Made by a program: the position numbers and the translations under genes. 64,000 bases of DNA from Cohnella sp. AR92 (GTDB taxonomy: Bacteria > Bacillota > Bacilli > Paenibacillales > Paenibacillaceae), in the NCBI RefSeq assembly GCF_003990975.1, contig NZ_RZJR01000011.1, forward strand, positions 62,001 through 126,000, read 5' to 3'. Below the pieces are notes generated by a model. That model worked only from the letters and a program-made list of their open reading frames with translations. It had not been told where the DNA came from and did not search any database. The number at the start of each line of letters is the position of its first letter. Positions within the stretch are counted from its first letter, which is position 1. Below, in pieces: positions 8,838-16,765 of the stretch.

Positions 8838-9524
8838 ATGGGATCGAGAACATTCAAGCTGTGGAATCCGGAGCTGGGAGACGAAGAGGCGAATCGCTGG
8901 GTGCGGGAAGAGAAGGCGAGCGCCTCCTACCGGCTTATGCTGGTACTGAGTCTCGTGAGCAGCGTCATGATGGCGGCTTTCCAACTCTATCGCTGGACGC
9001 TGGCGGATCAGGTGACGGCATTCGTCGCCGCGGCTTTTCAGATGTTTATTTATGTCCTGTTCTATGGAATACTTACTCTTTCCTTGCTGTACGCGCTATT
9101 CTCTTGGACCAAGGGCAGGCGGATGCGGAACGCGATTCCTGCGCTGATCGGGGTCGCCGTTCTCTTAATGGCGAACGTCCTTCCGCTTCCCGCCTATATG
9201 ATCGATTACGATTACCGCTCCAACAATAAGGAGCGCAATGCAGCGGTCGAATACCTGGAAGCGAACGAATGGATAGGTAACGGACTTCAATCAACCGTGC
9301 TGCTGCCAAGCGAATATCGGCATTTGTCCAAAGGCGGCGGGGAGGTGACGGTTCGGGGGCAAGGGGAGAAGCTTGAGATCTTGTTCTATACCTTCCGCGG
9401 AATCTTGGATAATTACTCCGGATTCGTCTACACGAAGGACGGCTCGTTCCCGGATTCATTGGGGAAGGAATTTATCGAATCCAAGAAGTATTCGTCGCAT
9501 TGGTATTGGGTGAAATCCGCTTGA
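8838..9524 (+). CDS. Uncharacterised membrane protein
   Basis: A 228-residue protein with three or four hydrophobic segments between about residues 30 and 120, then a soluble C-terminal domain of about 95 residues (YLEANEWIGNGLQSTVLL through HWYWVKSA). The predicted topology puts a short charged N-terminus and the C-terminal domain on opposite sides if there are three segments, or on the same side if there are four. ATG 8838 has AGGAGA 8 bases upstream and starts 11 bases after the DUF2500 stop. No family is recognised. Confidence 0.6.
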   Translation: MGSRTFKLWNPELGDEEANRWVREEKASASYRLMLVLSLVSSVMMAAFQLYRWTLADQVTAFVAAAFQMFIYVLFYGILTLSLLYALFSWTKGRRMRNAIPALIGVAVLLMANVLPLPAYMIDYDYRSNNKERNAAVEYLEANEWIGNGLQSTVLLPSEYRHLSKGGGEVTVRGQGEKLEILFYTFRGILDNYSGFVYTKDGSFPDSLGKEFIESKKYSSHWYWVKSA

Positions 9525-9561
9525 TCGATATAAGAAATCGGATGTTCGAGGGGGAAACGCG

Positions 9562-9756
9562 ATGTACGAATATTTCTTCGTGGAGTCGAAGTTCGGCGCC
9601 TTCTTCTCGCCGGATGCGCATCAAGAGATCATCGTCAAGTACGCGAAGCAAGGCTGGAGGCTTGTTCAGGTTCTTCCGACGAACTACAATGAACAGGGCA
9701 AACCGGGCAAATGCGAGATCATCTTCGAGAGACCGATCCCGGAGAACCGTACATAA
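9562..9756 (+). CDS. DUF4177 domain protein
   Basis: A 64-residue protein that covers a whole DUF4177 domain: YEYFFVESKFG, IVKYAKQGWRLVQVLPTN, then CEIIFERPI. The pattern of an aromatic start, a KQGWRLV helix end and a closing IIFERP strand is characteristic. GAGGGGGAA lies upstream of ATG 9562. The last codons run directly into the remnant of an acetyltransferase, so the present stop may derive from a deletion joint. Function of the family is unknown. Confidence 0.75.
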   Translation: MYEYFFVESKFGAFFSPDAHQEIIVKYAKQGWRLVQVLPTNYNEQGKPGKCEIIFERPIPENRT

Positions 9757-9868
9757 CGAACCGGCCTATCGCTTCTGGAGAAGCAAAGGGTTCAAGGAAG
9801 CGGCCGTCAAGCCATGGGGCCATAAACAAGTGATCGTCTATGAGCGAAAGGTGCCTCCAGCCGTCTAA
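9751..9868 (+). pseudogene. C-terminal remnant of a GNAT acetyltransferase
   Basis: In the frame that overlaps the DUF4177 stop the sequence reads HNEPAYRFWRSKGFKEAA followed by a short strand VIVYERKV. This is the usual end of a GNAT fold (Asn-x-x-Ala-x-x-Phe-Trp-x-x-x-Gly-Phe). No upstream acetyl-CoA-binding part exists in this frame. The piece has its own terminator. It is most simply the 3' end of a lost gene joined to the DUF4177 gene by deletion. Confidence 0.55.
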
Positions 9869-9892
9869 TCGGACGTTGGAGACACCTTTTTC
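9849..9892 (+). terminator. Rho-independent terminator
   Basis: AGGTGCCTCCA and TGGAGACACCT form an 11-bp stem with one mismatch, followed by five T. It closes the small-gene cluster and lies just past the end of the convergent minus-strand gene. Confidence 0.75.
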
Positions 9893-9893
9893 G

Positions 9894-10619
9894 TTAAGAG
9901 TATAATGCGGTCTGATAGTTGTCGCTTATGACGGCTATTTTCTTCAAATGCACGAGAATCGTTTTCAAGAACTCGTTCTCGTTCATAATGGCATAACCGC
10001 TCATACGATACGAGTCCTCCTTCAATCGCGGTTCCTGCAAGGCTTCGTTAACATAATGGCGAAGTTTATCGAGATCCTTGTCCATCAGACGAATTTCCTT
10101 GGCCATAAGTCCGAGATGATACAGCGCCAGCTCGCTCAGCTCTTTCGGGTCGCTTTTCCAATATTGAAAGCTAAGACTGGTAACCACGCTTAACGGATTC
10201 CCGCCATAGGCTAGGGATAGGGCGGCATTGCGTTCTTCCATCCGCTTGTCAGGATCGCTTTCGCCGCTCCCTGTACGGCTTATAAGAACGGAGAGCTCTT
10301 CTTCCATCTCGAAGGAAGAAGCCTTGACTTGCTCGATAAGCTTGACGACTCGGGTCGGGCTCTGGCCGTTCGGCACATTCCTCAGATCGTCTATCTGCTC
10401 AGCCAATGGGAGAAAGGATGGCGATCTCTCAAGGAGCCGTAGGAAGCTCTCGCCGTTCAAAGCCTGAAGCTCCTGAATCTCATCGTTCATCTTGGAATTC
10501 TTGTCTAAATACTCCGATCTGTCGTGGAGGAAAAGGGAGAGGATGATCAGGAGCGCAGCTCCGAGGAGCCATCTACCGATTTTTTTCTTCCCGTTATGCG
10601 TTGACTGCGCCTGGTCCAT
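9894..10619 (-). CDS. Uncharacterised membrane-anchored protein
   Basis: A protein of 241 residues with one membrane segment near residues 17-33 (WLLGAALLIILSLFL) and a long, helical, charged extracellular part with coiled-coil character (RSEYLDKNSKMNDEIQELQ and later LRHYVNEALQE). No family is recognised. ATG 10619 is preferred because GGTGGGAG lies about 11 bases upstream on the minus strand; GTG 10637 has its purine-rich stretch touching the codon. It stands alone between two terminators. Confidence 0.6.
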   Translation of the reverse strand: MDQAQSTHNGKKKIGRWLLGAALLIILSLFLHDRSEYLDKNSKMNDEIQELQALNGESFLRLLERSPSFLPLAEQIDDLRNVPNGQSPTRVVKLIEQVKASSFEMEEELSVLISRTGSGESDPDKRMEERNAALSLAYGGNPLSVVTSLSFQYWKSDPKELSELALYHLGLMAKEIRLMDKDLDKLRHYVNEALQEPRLKEDSYRMSGYAIMNENEFLKTILVHLKKIAVISDNYQTALYS

Positions 10620-10756
10620 GGTCGATGAGGCTCCCACCTTAGCTTTTCAAGTAACCTATTCATTGTATAAGGCAGAAAGTGTTTCGGCTATTGGCAAAAG
10701 GTGGGCGAAGGGTGGAGCGAGGGGAGGTCATTGTAAACGTTCTTTGATGGAAAAAA

Positions 10757-10799
10757 TAACCAAAAAATGGTTACCTCTATTGCGATAAAGTGCTATACT
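10757..10799 (+). promoter_or_regulatory. Promoter with overlapping operator-like inverted repeat
   Basis: TTACCT at 10771 and TATACT at 10794 are 17 bases apart, and a TG one base before the -10 makes it an extended type. TAACCA-aaaaa-TGGTTA (10757-10773) is a perfect 6-bp inverted repeat whose right arm enters the -35 box. This is the position of a repressor site. The regulator is unknown. Confidence 0.6.
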
Positions 10800-10805
10800 G
10801 ACGGC

Positions 10806-10864
10806 AGAAGGGTACAAGCCCTACCTTGCGGCACTCCAACATTCATTAATTCGAATACCCTTCT
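10806..10864 (+). other. 5' leader stem
   Basis: AGAAGGGTA (10806-10814) and TACCCTTCT (10856-10864) are exactly complementary and enclose 41 bases of the 5' untranslated region. The stem starts 7 bases past the -10 box and so would sit at the very 5' end of the mRNA. This position is typical of stabilising stems, but function is an inference. Confidence 0.5.
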
Positions 10865-10893
10865 CCATTCCATGTGCGAAAGGAGGGATATTA

Positions 10894-11265
10894 ATGAAAT
10901 CGAAGAAGCTGGTCGCATTCATGCTGTCCGTCGTGATGCTGCTCATGTTCGCTTCGGCCGCAAGCGCCGATCCGACTCCGCTGTCCTCCACGGATACGAT
11001 TACGGGACAGGGCCATCTGACGATTGCCGGAACGGCGTACTTCAGCGGTTCGATGGGCGCCGGAGTCATCTTCGCGGACGTCTATCGCGTCGAGAACGGC
11101 GTGCAGACGCTGGTCGAGAGCAGCCGTTCCAACATCTTCAGCAATCCGACGACGGTCAACTACAGCATTAACTTCAACACGTCGTTTACCCAAGGCACTT
11201 ATCTGATCAAATATTCGTATGGCGGCTCGCTGAGCTACTTGAGCAGCTATCCGCACTTCTCTTAA
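10894..11265 (+). CDS. Small secreted protein
   Basis: A 123-residue protein with a classic signal peptide (KSKKLVAFMLSVVMLLMF, then ASAASA before Asp26). The mature part of about 98 residues is rich in Ser, Thr, Gly and Tyr, with alternating hydrophobic residues, which suggests a small all-beta extracellular domain. It has no cysteines and no repeats, and no family is recognised. AAAGGAGGG lies 7 bases before the ATG, one of the best ribosome binding sites in the window. With a strong promoter, leader stem and terminator it appears to be a highly expressed single gene. Confidence 0.7.
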   Translation: MKSKKLVAFMLSVVMLLMFASAASADPTPLSSTDTITGQGHLTIAGTAYFSGSMGAGVIFADVYRVENGVQTLVESSRSNIFSNPTTVNYSINFNTSFTQGTYLIKYSYGGSLSYLSSYPHFS

Positions 11266-11296
11266 AGAATCGATAGAAGTCATCCCTGTGCAAAGC

Positions 11297-11338
11297 CAAA
11301 AACGACACCTTCCCGATGCTCGGGAGGTGTCGTTTTTG
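11297..11338 (+). terminator. Bidirectional terminator
   Basis: AAACGACACCT...AGGTGTCGTTTTT forms a long stem with an inner CCCGA/TCGGG extension. A-run and T-run on the two sides let it serve both the secreted-protein gene and the convergent minus-strand gene. Confidence 0.85.
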
Positions 11339-11357
11339 TATGCTTGTACCCATTTGT

Positions 11358-11834
11358 TTACTCAACCGTTTCGGTATCCAGCACCGGATCCTCGGAAGTG
11401 GGCGCGATCTCGTTAGATGGAACCGGCTCGTCCTTGGTGCGGATCAGGCGATCCGTGATCGCCGGCACGATAAGGAAGAAGGCGTAGGCGAGCGTCATCC
11501 AGACCGTATAGGCGTGGTGTTGTCCTTCGTCGAACTTCGTGAACACGCTGTCCCGGTTCCATACGATGATCGTGTTGAGCAGCAGGCCGATGAACGTGCT
11601 GATGAAGCCGAGGCGAGTCGCCGAGCCGGACACGCGGAACATCCGCAGGCGAACGACAAGCGAGATTCCGATCAGCACGAGCACGGTCAGCACTTCGAGG
11701 AGGAACAAGGAGGAGCCGAAGTGGTCGTCCTCCGTGCTCACCAGCAGCCAGTCTCCGAAGAGCAGGAAGAACAGAAGGGCGACCGCCCACATGGCAAGGC
11801 CGAGTCCGGTTAAGATCAAATTTTGACGCAGCAT
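11358..11834 (-). CDS. Uncharacterised four-helix membrane protein
   Basis: A 158-residue protein with four predicted membrane helices (near residues 6-26, 37-57, 72-90 and 105-128) and an acidic hydrophilic C-terminal tail. No family is recognised. The start at 11834 is preferred because AAAGGGAG lies 7-8 bases upstream on the minus strand; a start ten codons earlier (11864) has no such site. It is transcribed in the same direction as manA but is downstream of it by 63 bp and could be cotranscribed. Confidence 0.6.
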   Translation of the reverse strand: MLRQNLILTGLGLAMWAVALLFFLLFGDWLLVSTEDDHFGSSLFLLEVLTVLVLIGISLVVRLRMFRVSGSATRLGFISTFIGLLLNTIIVWNRDSVFTKFDEGQHHAYTVWMTLAYAFFLIVPAITDRLIRTKDEPVPSNEIAPTSEDPVLDTETVE

Positions 11835-11897
11835 CGTACGACTCCCTTTCGCGCCTAGGCGCATCCTAGTGATGGGACAATTCCATGCAGAGCAAGA

Positions 11898-12878
11898 TTA
11901 CTTCGAGCTAGGAACGCGGCTGCGGAGTACCGTCAGGCTGCCTTCCAGCGTATAAGCTCCGAGCGGAGCCGGAAGCAGGAAGCAGTCACCCGCCTTCGCG
12001 CCGATCCGATCCGATCCCCAGCCGATAGAGCCGGTGCCTTCGGCCACGATCACGATGTCGAAGCTCTCCGGGGAAGTCTCTTGCTTCCAAGAGCCGTTCA
12101 CGACCCCTTTATCGGTGATGAAGTAAGGGGATTCCGCAAGCGTCAGCCATTCGTTCGGCTTGGCTCCGTCCGTCTTCATGCGGGTCGCCCCGGCGCCTTC
12201 GTAGGCGGTCACGTTCAAGGAATCCTCGATGTGAAGCTCGCGAGGCTTGCCGTCCAGACCCGGACGGTCGTAGTCGTACAGGCGGTAAGTCGTGTCGGAG
12301 TTCTGTTGGATCTCCGCGACGAGCACGCCCGCGCAGAGGGCATGGACCGTTCCGGCCGGGATATAGAACGTGTCTCCCGCTTGAACGGATACTTCTTGGA
12401 GCGTATCCATGATGCGATTCTCCTCGATCGCCGCCGCGAACGATTCGCGGGTGACGCCGGGTTGAAGGCCGTAGATGATCTTGGCTCCCGGCTTCGCATC
12501 GAGCACGTACCACATCTCGGTCTTGCCAAGCTCGCCCTTCGGCAATCCGGCGTAGCTGTCGTTCGGGTGAACCTGGACGGACAGGTCGTCGTTGCAATCC
12601 AGCAGCTTGATCAGAAGCGGGAAACGTCCGTTGCCGGACTTGCTTCCGGCGGACCCGAACCAGTCGTCGCCGAGCTTCTCGCGGATCTGGTCGAGGCCTT
12701 GGCCGGCGAGCTCGCCGTTCAGGACGTGGGAGACGCCGTTCGCGTGGTCGGCGATCATCCAGCCTTCGCCGATGTGGCCTTCCGGAACGTCGAACCCGAA
12801 TTGCTCGAGGGCGCGTCCGCCCCATACTCTTTCTTTGAACTCCGGCTTGAAGTGCAGCGGATAAGGTTTGATTGTCAT
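11898..12878 (-). CDS. manA: Mannose-6-phosphate isomerase, class I
   Basis: ManA interconverts mannose 6-phosphate and fructose 6-phosphate in the cytoplasm. The 326-residue protein has the short Bacillus-type form of the enzyme. Zinc ligands are visible: Q102 and H104 in SVQVHPND, E121 in KTEMWYVL, and H179 in IPAGTVHAL. The active-site stretch NSDTTYRLYDYDR follows. Its start overlaps the stop of the upstream VOC gene by 4 bp (ATGA), so the two are coupled. The enzyme would feed mannose released by the mannan locus at 40-49 kb into glycolysis, although the two loci are not linked by operon. Confidence 0.92.
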   Translation of the reverse strand: MTIKPYPLHFKPEFKERVWGGRALEQFGFDVPEGHIGEGWMIADHANGVSHVLNGELAGQGLDQIREKLGDDWFGSAGSKSGNGRFPLLIKLLDCNDDLSVQVHPNDSYAGLPKGELGKTEMWYVLDAKPGAKIIYGLQPGVTRESFAAAIEENRIMDTLQEVSVQAGDTFYIPAGTVHALCAGVLVAEIQQNSDTTYRLYDYDRPGLDGKPRELHIEDSLNVTAYEGAGATRMKTDGAKPNEWLTLAESPYFITDKGVVNGSWKQETSPESFDIVIVAEGTGSIGWGSDRIGAKAGDCFLLPAPLGAYTLEGSLTVLRSRVPSSK

Positions 12879-13279
12879 TGTACATGTCCTCCTCTTGTTG
12901 ATTGGAAAAATTCAATGGATTCTCCGTCGGGGCCGTGGAAGAAGAAGTAGCGGCTTCCGTTCGGCAGACGGGTGATCTCGGGATCGATCGCGTCGACGCC
13001 CAGCTTGGATAGGCGAGCGTATTCCTCCTCGATATCGTCCACGGCGAAAGCGACATGATGCACCAGGCCCTCCGGATGCACGTCGCCGTCGTAGCCTTGG
13101 ATCAGCTCGATCTCGGTGTCTCGGGAACCGGGGAACGACAGGAAAGCCAGCTTGATCACGCCGTTCGTATGATCGAGCGTCTCGAGGTACTCGAGCCCGA
13201 TTACTTGCGTATAGAACTCGATGGACGCTTCCAGGTTGCTCGAATGAATGCCGACATGCTCGATTTTGCGTACAGCCAT
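12875..13279 (-). CDS. VOC family protein (glyoxalase/dioxygenase fold)
   Basis: A 134-residue protein of the vicinal oxygen chelate fold, with two beta-alpha-beta-beta-beta halves. Candidate metal ligands are H8 (IEHVGI), E58 (TEIEL), H74 or H75 (LVHHVAF) and E120 (GESIEFF). This matches the metal-binding pattern of lactoylglutathione lyase and methylmalonyl-CoA epimerase relatives. The substrate cannot be told from sequence alone. It overlaps manA by 4 bp and shares its transcript. Confidence 0.8.
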   Translation of the reverse strand: MAVRKIEHVGIHSSNLEASIEFYTQVIGLEYLETLDHTNGVIKLAFLSFPGSRDTEIELIQGYDGDVHPEGLVHHVAFAVDDIEEEYARLSKLGVDAIDPEITRLPNGSRYFFFHGPDGESIEFFQSTRGGHVQ

Positions 13280-13303
13280 GGCATCTCCAACTCCTTCTTA
13301 TCG

Positions 13304-13960
13304 TTATCTCTTCTGGATGGCAACGAGGTACGGGGCATTCGGCTTCTGCTGGAACCGATAAACGACCGATTGCGCGGCAGAGGCCGGAAGGGCCGCGCTC
13401 CAATCGGCCACGGCCGCCGCTTCCTCGCCGCCTCCTTCGTGGCCGGGATAGAGTACGATCGTAATAATTCCTCCTGGGGAGAGGAGATCGAGAGCAGCCG
13501 TAAGCGCGGCAAGCGTCGTCTCGGTCAACGTAATCAGCTTGCGGCCTTCCTCGCTTGCGGCCGGGAAGTAGCCGAGATTGAACATGACCGCCCTAACCTT
13601 GCCCTTATGCTCGGTGGCGACCAGCTCGCCCATTCGCTCGTGGCCGGCATGCAGCAGTTGGACAGGAGCGAGGCCGGCGCGGCGATAAGGCTTCCCGCGA
13701 GGATCGCGGACGCCGCCTTCCGTTTGCTCGGTCTCCGTCGACTTGTCTGCCGCCGAAGCGTCGAGCAACCGCTGTCGGGTCGCGTCCAGCGCTTCCTTCT
13801 GGACATCGAAGGCATAGACATGACCGGCGGAGCCGACCGTTCGGGCGAGAAACAGCGTGTCCACGCCGCCTCCGGCCGTCGCGTCGATGACGACCGAGCC
13901 GGGCGGGGCTTGCTCGGCCGCCCAACGCTGGGCCATGGTCAGTACGGAGAGGAAGCCCAT
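13304..13960 (-). CDS. mnmM: tRNA methyltransferase YtqB/MnmM family
   Basis: A class I SAM-dependent methyltransferase of 218 residues, matching YtqB of Bacillus. That enzyme is reported to methylate nm5s2U34 of tRNA to mnm5s2U. SAM motif I VIDATAGGGVDT is at residues 24-35, VYAFDVQKEAL is the acidic ribose-binding strand, and VMFNLGYFP is the catalytic motif typical of the family. It starts 1 base after the stop of the radical SAM gene ytqA, so the pair is coupled. The insertion RQRLLDASAADKSTETEQTE between strands 2 and 3 is longer than usual. Confidence 0.85.
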   Translation of the reverse strand: MGFLSVLTMAQRWAAEQAPPGSVVIDATAGGGVDTLFLARTVGSAGHVYAFDVQKEALDATRQRLLDASAADKSTETEQTEGGVRDPRGKPYRRAGLAPVQLLHAGHERMGELVATEHKGKVRAVMFNLGYFPAASEEGRKLITLTETTLAALTAALDLLSPGGIITIVLYPGHEGGGEEAAAVADWSAALPASAAQSVVYRFQQKPNAPYLVAIQKR

Positions 13961-13961
13961 C

Positions 13962-14927
13962 TTAGCGTCCCTCCCAAAGCTTGCCTTGCCAGCTGTTGCG
14001 GCGTATGAGCTCGGCGTCGATTCCGTTCAGGACGGGCCACTTATCAAGGCTCCACATGGGGCCGATCAGCAGGTCGCGCGGAGCATCGCCCGTCAGCCGA
14101 TGAACGATGATCTCCGGCGGCAGCATCTCCAGCGTGTCGACGACGAGGCCGATGTACTCGTCCCTCTCGAGGAAGCGCAGCAGCCCTTTCTTCCACTGGC
14201 GGACCATCGGCGTCTTGCGCATCAGATGGAGGAGGTGAATCTTGATGCCCTGAATGTCCATGCGAGCCGTTTGCCGTCCGGTCTCCAGCATCATCTCCCG
14301 ATCCTCGCCCGGCAGTCCGTAGATGATATGGGCGCAGACGCGAATGCCGCGAGCTCTCAGCCGCCTAACCGCGTCCAGGTAACAGGCGGTGTCGTGGGCG
14401 CGGTTGATCAGCGCCGAGGTCGATTCGTGGACGGTCTGCAGCCCCATCTCGACCCACAGATAGGTGCGCTCGTTCAGCTCGGCCAGATAATCGACGACAT
14501 CGTCGGGAAGGCAGTCCGGACGGGTCGCGATGGACAGGCCGACGACGCCGGGCAAAGCGAGAATCGTCTCGTAATACTCCTTGAGCGTCGCCAGAGGGGC
14601 GTATGTATTCGTGTAAGCCTGGAAGTACCCGATGTACTTGGCGTTCGGCCACTTCAGGTGCTGCCGGTCGCGGATCTTGTTGAACTGAACGGCAAGGTCG
14701 TCCCGCCGGCTCCCGGCGAAATCGCCGGACCCCCTCGCGCTGCAGAACGTGCAGCCGCCGGCCGCGATCGATCCGTCCCGATTCGGACAAGTAAAGCCGG
14801 CATCCAGCGTAACCTTGAAGACCTTCGCGCCGAACTGTTCTCGCATCTCGTGGTTCCACGTATGAAACCTTTTGTTATCGCTCCACGTCAGAAGCTCCCC
14901 TCCCCGGGGTTTTTCCGCGATTGGCAT
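13962..14927 (-). CDS. ytqA: Radical SAM protein YtqA (TIGR01212 family)
   Basis: A radical SAM enzyme of 321 residues. The [4Fe-4S] cluster cysteines are C47, C59 and C62 in GFTCPNRDG...GGCTFC, with the long spacing typical of the TIGR01212/Elp3-like group. Further conserved parts are YFQAYTNTYAP, GLSIATRPDCLPD and VEMGLQTVHE. It is directly upstream of mnmM. In Bacillus the pair is linked to conversion of cmnm5s2U to mnm5s2U at the wobble position of tRNA, and YtqA has been proposed to remove the carboxymethyl group. That assignment is literature knowledge, not visible here. Confidence 0.88.
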   Translation of the reverse strand: MPIAEKPRGGELLTWSDNKRFHTWNHEMREQFGAKVFKVTLDAGFTCPNRDGSIAAGGCTFCSARGSGDFAGSRRDDLAVQFNKIRDRQHLKWPNAKYIGYFQAYTNTYAPLATLKEYYETILALPGVVGLSIATRPDCLPDDVVDYLAELNERTYLWVEMGLQTVHESTSALINRAHDTACYLDAVRRLRARGIRVCAHIIYGLPGEDREMMLETGRQTARMDIQGIKIHLLHLMRKTPMVRQWKKGLLRFLERDEYIGLVVDTLEMLPPEIIVHRLTGDAPRDLLIGPMWSLDKWPVLNGIDAELIRRNSWQGKLWEGR

Positions 14928-15092
14928 TGTTCATAACCGCTCCTTGCTTGTTCCTACCGTACCCCCATTGTACCGAAAAAAAGGTGGATTGGCGAGAAGA
15001 GGGCGGCAGCCCGATAAAAGCTCCTTGGTGCCCGGAGGGGAATCGATAAAGAGGTTTTTACCTGGGAACCAGTGGAAAATAGCGCTTTCAAC

Positions 15093-15215
15093 TTGAAAAA
15101 GCTAACATGATGTGTTATTTTAAAAGTGCGCCAAATCAACAAACAAAGCTGACATCGCTCGATAAATTCAGCAATTTAATTTCCAGCTGCTCCGCGAAGA
15201 AGGGAACCCGTTCCC
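15093..15215 (+). promoter_or_regulatory. Promoter and palindrome upstream of small gene
   Basis: The 326-bp gap from 14928 to 15253 holds TTGAAA (15093) and TATTTT (15116) separated by 17 bases. Downstream, GGGAAC-cc-GTTCCC (15202-15215) is a perfect palindrome in the leader. It may be an operator or a tight hairpin. Nothing else is seen in the gap. Confidence 0.5.
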
Positions 15216-15253
15216 ACAATCATTTTATCAGGAGAAAGCGAGAGGTGAGGATC

Positions 15254-15439
15254 ATGACTTCTATCGTTAAGATCCCGCAAGGAGACGATACGATGAAGGT
15301 AGAGCTGACCATCAAGGAAGTGATGGCGCTCGCAGGCATCAAGTTCCACAACAACAATGTCGAAGTTTCCGCGAAGAAGAAGCTGCAAGAGGCCCTGGAC
15401 GCTCAGTATCATATTGAAGAATCCCGTCCGCTGAACTAA
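15254..15439 (+). CDS. Conserved-looking small protein, 61 residues
   Basis: ATG 15254 follows GAGAGGTGAGG and opens a 61-residue soluble protein. It has a likely strand MKVELTI, a helix VMALAGI and a second helix AKKKLQEALDA. It is mixed charged with no cysteines. No family is recognised. The gene has its own promoter-like sequence and a hairpin (AGACCGCC...GGCGGTCT at 15473-15509) downstream, so it is probably a monocistronic gene. Confidence 0.6.
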   Translation: MTSIVKIPQGDDTMKVELTIKEVMALAGIKFHNNNVEVSAKKKLQEALDAQYHIEESRPLN

Positions 15440-15626
15440 GCGGCCGTTGACGGAATGGAATAGAGCCCTTTGAGACCGCCTGCTCTCCGCTTGGAGCGTA
15501 CGGCGGTCTTCGTTGTCTGGAAGGCGAACGCGAATCCCTTTACTTTTCCGGCGAGATTCGGCACAATAGGTGTCGGTTGTTCAGAACGGATATTCGTCCC
15601 GTGGAGGGGCGACAGGAGGGTAATCG

Positions 15627-16421
15627 ATGCGTTTGCGCGGCAAGAAAAACAGAGTTAGCTTGGAGACCCAGACGGATCTGGTCGTGCTGGAGCCGAAGCG
15701 GTACAAGGGCAAGTGGCATGAGCTCTTCGGCAACGACCATCCGATACATATCGAGCTCGGAATGGGCAAGGGGCAGTTCATCAGCCGGATGAGCGCGAAC
15801 AATCCGGAGATCAACTATCTCGGCATGGACATGTTCGACGAGCTGCTCCGAATCGGCAGCCGGAAGGCCCGTACTTTATGGAAGGAAGAAAAGAACTCGG
15901 ACGAGGTGCCGAATCTGTTCCTCGTTCGAGGCAACGTGGAGCATCTGGAGGAGATGTTCGAGCCGGGGGAGCTGGAGCGGATCTATCTGAACTTTAGCGA
16001 TCCGTGGCCGAAGTCCAAGCACGCGAAGCGGCGCTTGACGTATCACCGTTTCCTGAGCATGTACAAGAACGTGCTCAACGAGCGGGGAGAGATTCACTTC
16101 AAGACGGACTCGCTGAGCCTATTCGAGTTCTCGCTCAACAGCTTCTCGGATTCGTTGCTTCAGATGAAGAACATCTCGCTTGATCTCCATCGCAACGGAC
16201 TGCGGGAAGACCTGGTCCTGACGGAATACGAGACGAAGTTCTCCAGCCAAGGGATGCCGATCTATCGCCTGGAAGCCGTCATCGGCAGCGAGGCGATCGA
16301 GAAGCACCGGCAGCGGGTCGCCGAGTCGATGAAGCCCTCCGCAAGGCGCGGTCCGTCCGATGGCGGAGACGATGCGGACGAGCCGGACGAGTCGGATGCG
16401 GAAGGCGGATCCGAGCAATAA
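15627..16421 (+). CDS. trmB: tRNA (guanine-N7-)-methyltransferase
   Basis: TrmB makes m7G46 in the variable loop of tRNA using SAM. The protein has 264 residues, against about 215-240 usually. SAM motif I is HIELGMGKGQF (residues 41-51), and the catalytic signature NFSDPWPKSKHAKRRL is near residues 122-137. The C-terminal 35 residues are a Ser/Asp/Glu/Gly-rich extension (GDDADEPDESDAEGG) beyond the usual end. AGGAGG-type sequence (GACAGGAGGG) precedes ATG 15627. Confidence 0.93.
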   Translation: MRLRGKKNRVSLETQTDLVVLEPKRYKGKWHELFGNDHPIHIELGMGKGQFISRMSANNPEINYLGMDMFDELLRIGSRKARTLWKEEKNSDEVPNLFLVRGNVEHLEEMFEPGELERIYLNFSDPWPKSKHAKRRLTYHRFLSMYKNVLNERGEIHFKTDSLSLFEFSLNSFSDSLLQMKNISLDLHRNGLREDLVLTEYETKFSSQGMPIYRLEAVIGSEAIEKHRQRVAESMKPSARRGPSDGGDDADEPDESDAEGGSEQ

Positions 16422-16461
16422 GCGGATCTGATTACGATAGCGAAGATCATCTATAGAAGAG

Positions 16462-16508
16462 AGACCTCATCCTAGCCCATTTACGGGCTTGGGTGAGGTC
16501 TTTTTTTG
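16462..16508 (+). terminator. Rho-independent terminator of trmB
   Basis: AGACCTCA...TGAGGTCT encloses an inner AGCCC/GGGCT stem and is followed by seven T. Confidence 0.9.
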
Positions 16509-16540
16509 GTGCGTTAAGGGCATAGGTGCTGCTTTTTAGG

Positions 16541-16721
16541 TCGATAGACGATTTTCTCGACTATCTGGCGTGTTTTAGGTCGCTTGGGGTGCACGATAGT
16601 CGATTTTTTCGACTACCGGGTGTGTTCTAGATCGCTTTCGGAGCTCGATAGTCGATTTTATCGACTATCTGGCTCGTTCTAGGTCGCTTGCGGTGCGCTA
16701 TAGTCGATTTTTTCGACTATC
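16541..16721. repeat. Tandem 52-bp palindromic repeat array, 4 units
   Basis: Four units start at 16543, 16595, 16647 and 16699, exactly 52 bases apart. Each begins with a stem such as ATAGTCGA-tttt-TCGACTAT, and the stretch between stems is conserved as well (TGTTCTAGGTCGCTTGCGGT-like). The array lies in the 521-bp gap between the trmB terminator and the next gene. No reading frame spans it, because 52 is not a multiple of three. It resembles the arrays at 58.0-59.0 kb. Confidence 0.85.
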
Positions 16722-16765
16722 TGCTTGCGAGGCTTGCGGGGGCGGTGCTAAATCGCGCGTATATC

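Noticed and set aside
16541-16721. Series of transcription terminators
   Set aside because: The T-stretch is in the loop, not after the stem, and trmB already has a strong terminator.
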